Positions 7,532 through 7,783 of a stretch of 7,783 nt of DNA are shown here, in pieces; position 1 is the stretch's first letter; the number at the start of each line of letters is the position of its first letter. The notes under the pieces were generated by a model. It had not been told where the DNA came from. It saw only the letters and a list, made by a program, of their open reading frames with translations, and did no database searches. The stretch comes from an uncultured Clostridia bacterium (GTDB lineage Bacteria; Bacillota; Clostridia; Christensenellales; Borkfalkiaceae): positions 1 through 7,783 of the forward strand of contig CAMAHZ010000053.1 of NCBI GenBank assembly GCA_945834965.1, in the 5' to 3' direction. Position numbers and translations under genes: made by a program.

Positions 7532-7680
7532 GATTTATCCACGCTAAAGCGCGATAAAATCCACGACGTTCGTCGTGATTAAATCCGCACTTGCGTGCGA
7601 TGCAATCCACCGCTGAAGCGGTGATTAAATCCAAACAGAAGTTTGATTAAATCCAACGGCAAAGCCGTTGATTGAATGCG
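7532..7680 (+). repeat. Tandem array of six short imperfect palindromes with conserved shell and variable stems
   Basis: Units begin (at ATCC) at 7537, 7559, 7583, 7605, 7629 and 7651, so they are 22, 24, 22, 24 and 22 bp apart. Each has the shell AATC plus an extra unpaired C on the left and GATT on the right. Linkers read GATTAAATCC, degenerate at both ends. Inner arms differ but pair: unit 2 ACGACG/CGTCGT (loop TT), unit 3 GCAC/GTGC (TTGC), unit 4 ACCGC/GCGGT (TGAA), unit 5 AAAC/GTTT (AGAA), unit 6 AACGGC/GCCGTT (AAA). Unit 1 has ACGC/GCGC around TAAA with one mismatch. The extra C recurs in all six, so the units have a direction. No start codon, ribosome site or T-run is seen inside. The array lies between the tkt stop and its terminator. 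The function is unknown. Confidence 0.85.
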
Positions 7681-7697
7681 GTATAAATTATATGAAA

Positions 7698-7734
7698 ACG
7701 GCTCACTGATTTCTTTCAGTGAGCCGTATTTTTT
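7698..7734 (+). terminator. Strong Rho-independent terminator after tkt
   Basis: A perfect 12-bp stem (7698-7709 with 7716-7727) closes a 6-base loop and is followed by A and six T (7729-7734). An A-run on the left (7695-7698) would give a short T-run on the minus strand, so some bidirectional action is possible. It ends the transcript that contains tkt and the hairpin array. The remaining 49 bases to the window edge hold nothing I can assign. Confidence 0.93.
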
Positions 7735-7783
7735 AATTAACCGCCTATTATATGCCGACTATTGCACTTTTAAACACTTCGCA

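Noticed and set aside
7532..7680. The array as a CRISPR
   Set aside because: The conserved segment is only about 10 bp, the intervening segments are about 12 bp and each is itself palindromic, and no cas gene is present. CRISPR spacers are longer and not self-complementary.
7532..7680. The array as integron attC sites
   Set aside because: attC hairpins also carry extrahelical bases, but are at least about 55 bp with conserved core sites. These units are 22-24 bp with no cassette genes between them.
7748..7783. Minus-strand reading frame ending in TAA at 7750-7748, possibly the tail of a convergent gene
   Set aside because: Only 11 sense codons are visible, without any recognisable motif. 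The position after a terminator that might act both ways is suggestive but not enough to call a gene.

Overview
The window looks like chromosomal housekeeping DNA from a Gram-positive-type bacterium, most likely an uncultured member of the Clostridia (Bacillota). The reasons are a short archaeal-type prolyl-tRNA synthetase, a phosphohexomutase of a form I associate with gut Clostridia, purine-rich Shine-Dalgarno sites (AGGAG, AGGTGA), sigma-A-like promoters with extended -10 boxes, and simple hairpin plus U-tract terminators. This assignment is inferred from gene types and signals only. No insertion sequence, phage gene, tRNA, rRNA or CRISPR array was found.

Layout. Bases 1-1742 (minus strand) hold most of uvrC, the nucleotide-excision-repair nuclease, whose last few codons are cut off by the left edge. 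A compact junction (1743-1851) holds the uvrC promoter and, just before it, the terminator of the preceding operon. That operon runs on the minus strand from an extended -10 promoter near 3795: proS (2324-3751), then after 28 bases a 147-residue zinc-ribbon membrane protein (1852-2295). From the same 173-bp intergenic region a second promoter fires rightward into an alpha-D-phosphohexomutase gene (3925-5439). After about 100 bp with two stem-loops comes tkt, transketolase (5540-7531). The two sugar-phosphate genes lie head to tail and could share a transcript: one interconverts hexose phosphates, the other the pentose and triose phosphates of the non-oxidative pentose phosphate pathway.

The 252 bases after tkt are the most unusual part. 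Bases 7532-7680 form a tandem array of six small imperfect palindromes at 22-24 bp spacing. What is conserved is the outer shell (AATC plus one extra C on the left, GATT on the right). The inner stem differs in every unit, yet its two arms match each other in five of six and nearly so in the first. A strong terminator follows (7698-7734), so the array would lie in the 3' untranslated part of the tkt mRNA. This is the best candidate here for something not explained by standard annotation.

Two promoters (for uvrC and for the phosphohexomutase) sit so close to their start codons that the mRNAs would have very short or no leaders, whereas tkt and the zinc-ribbon gene have clear Shine-Dalgarno sites.
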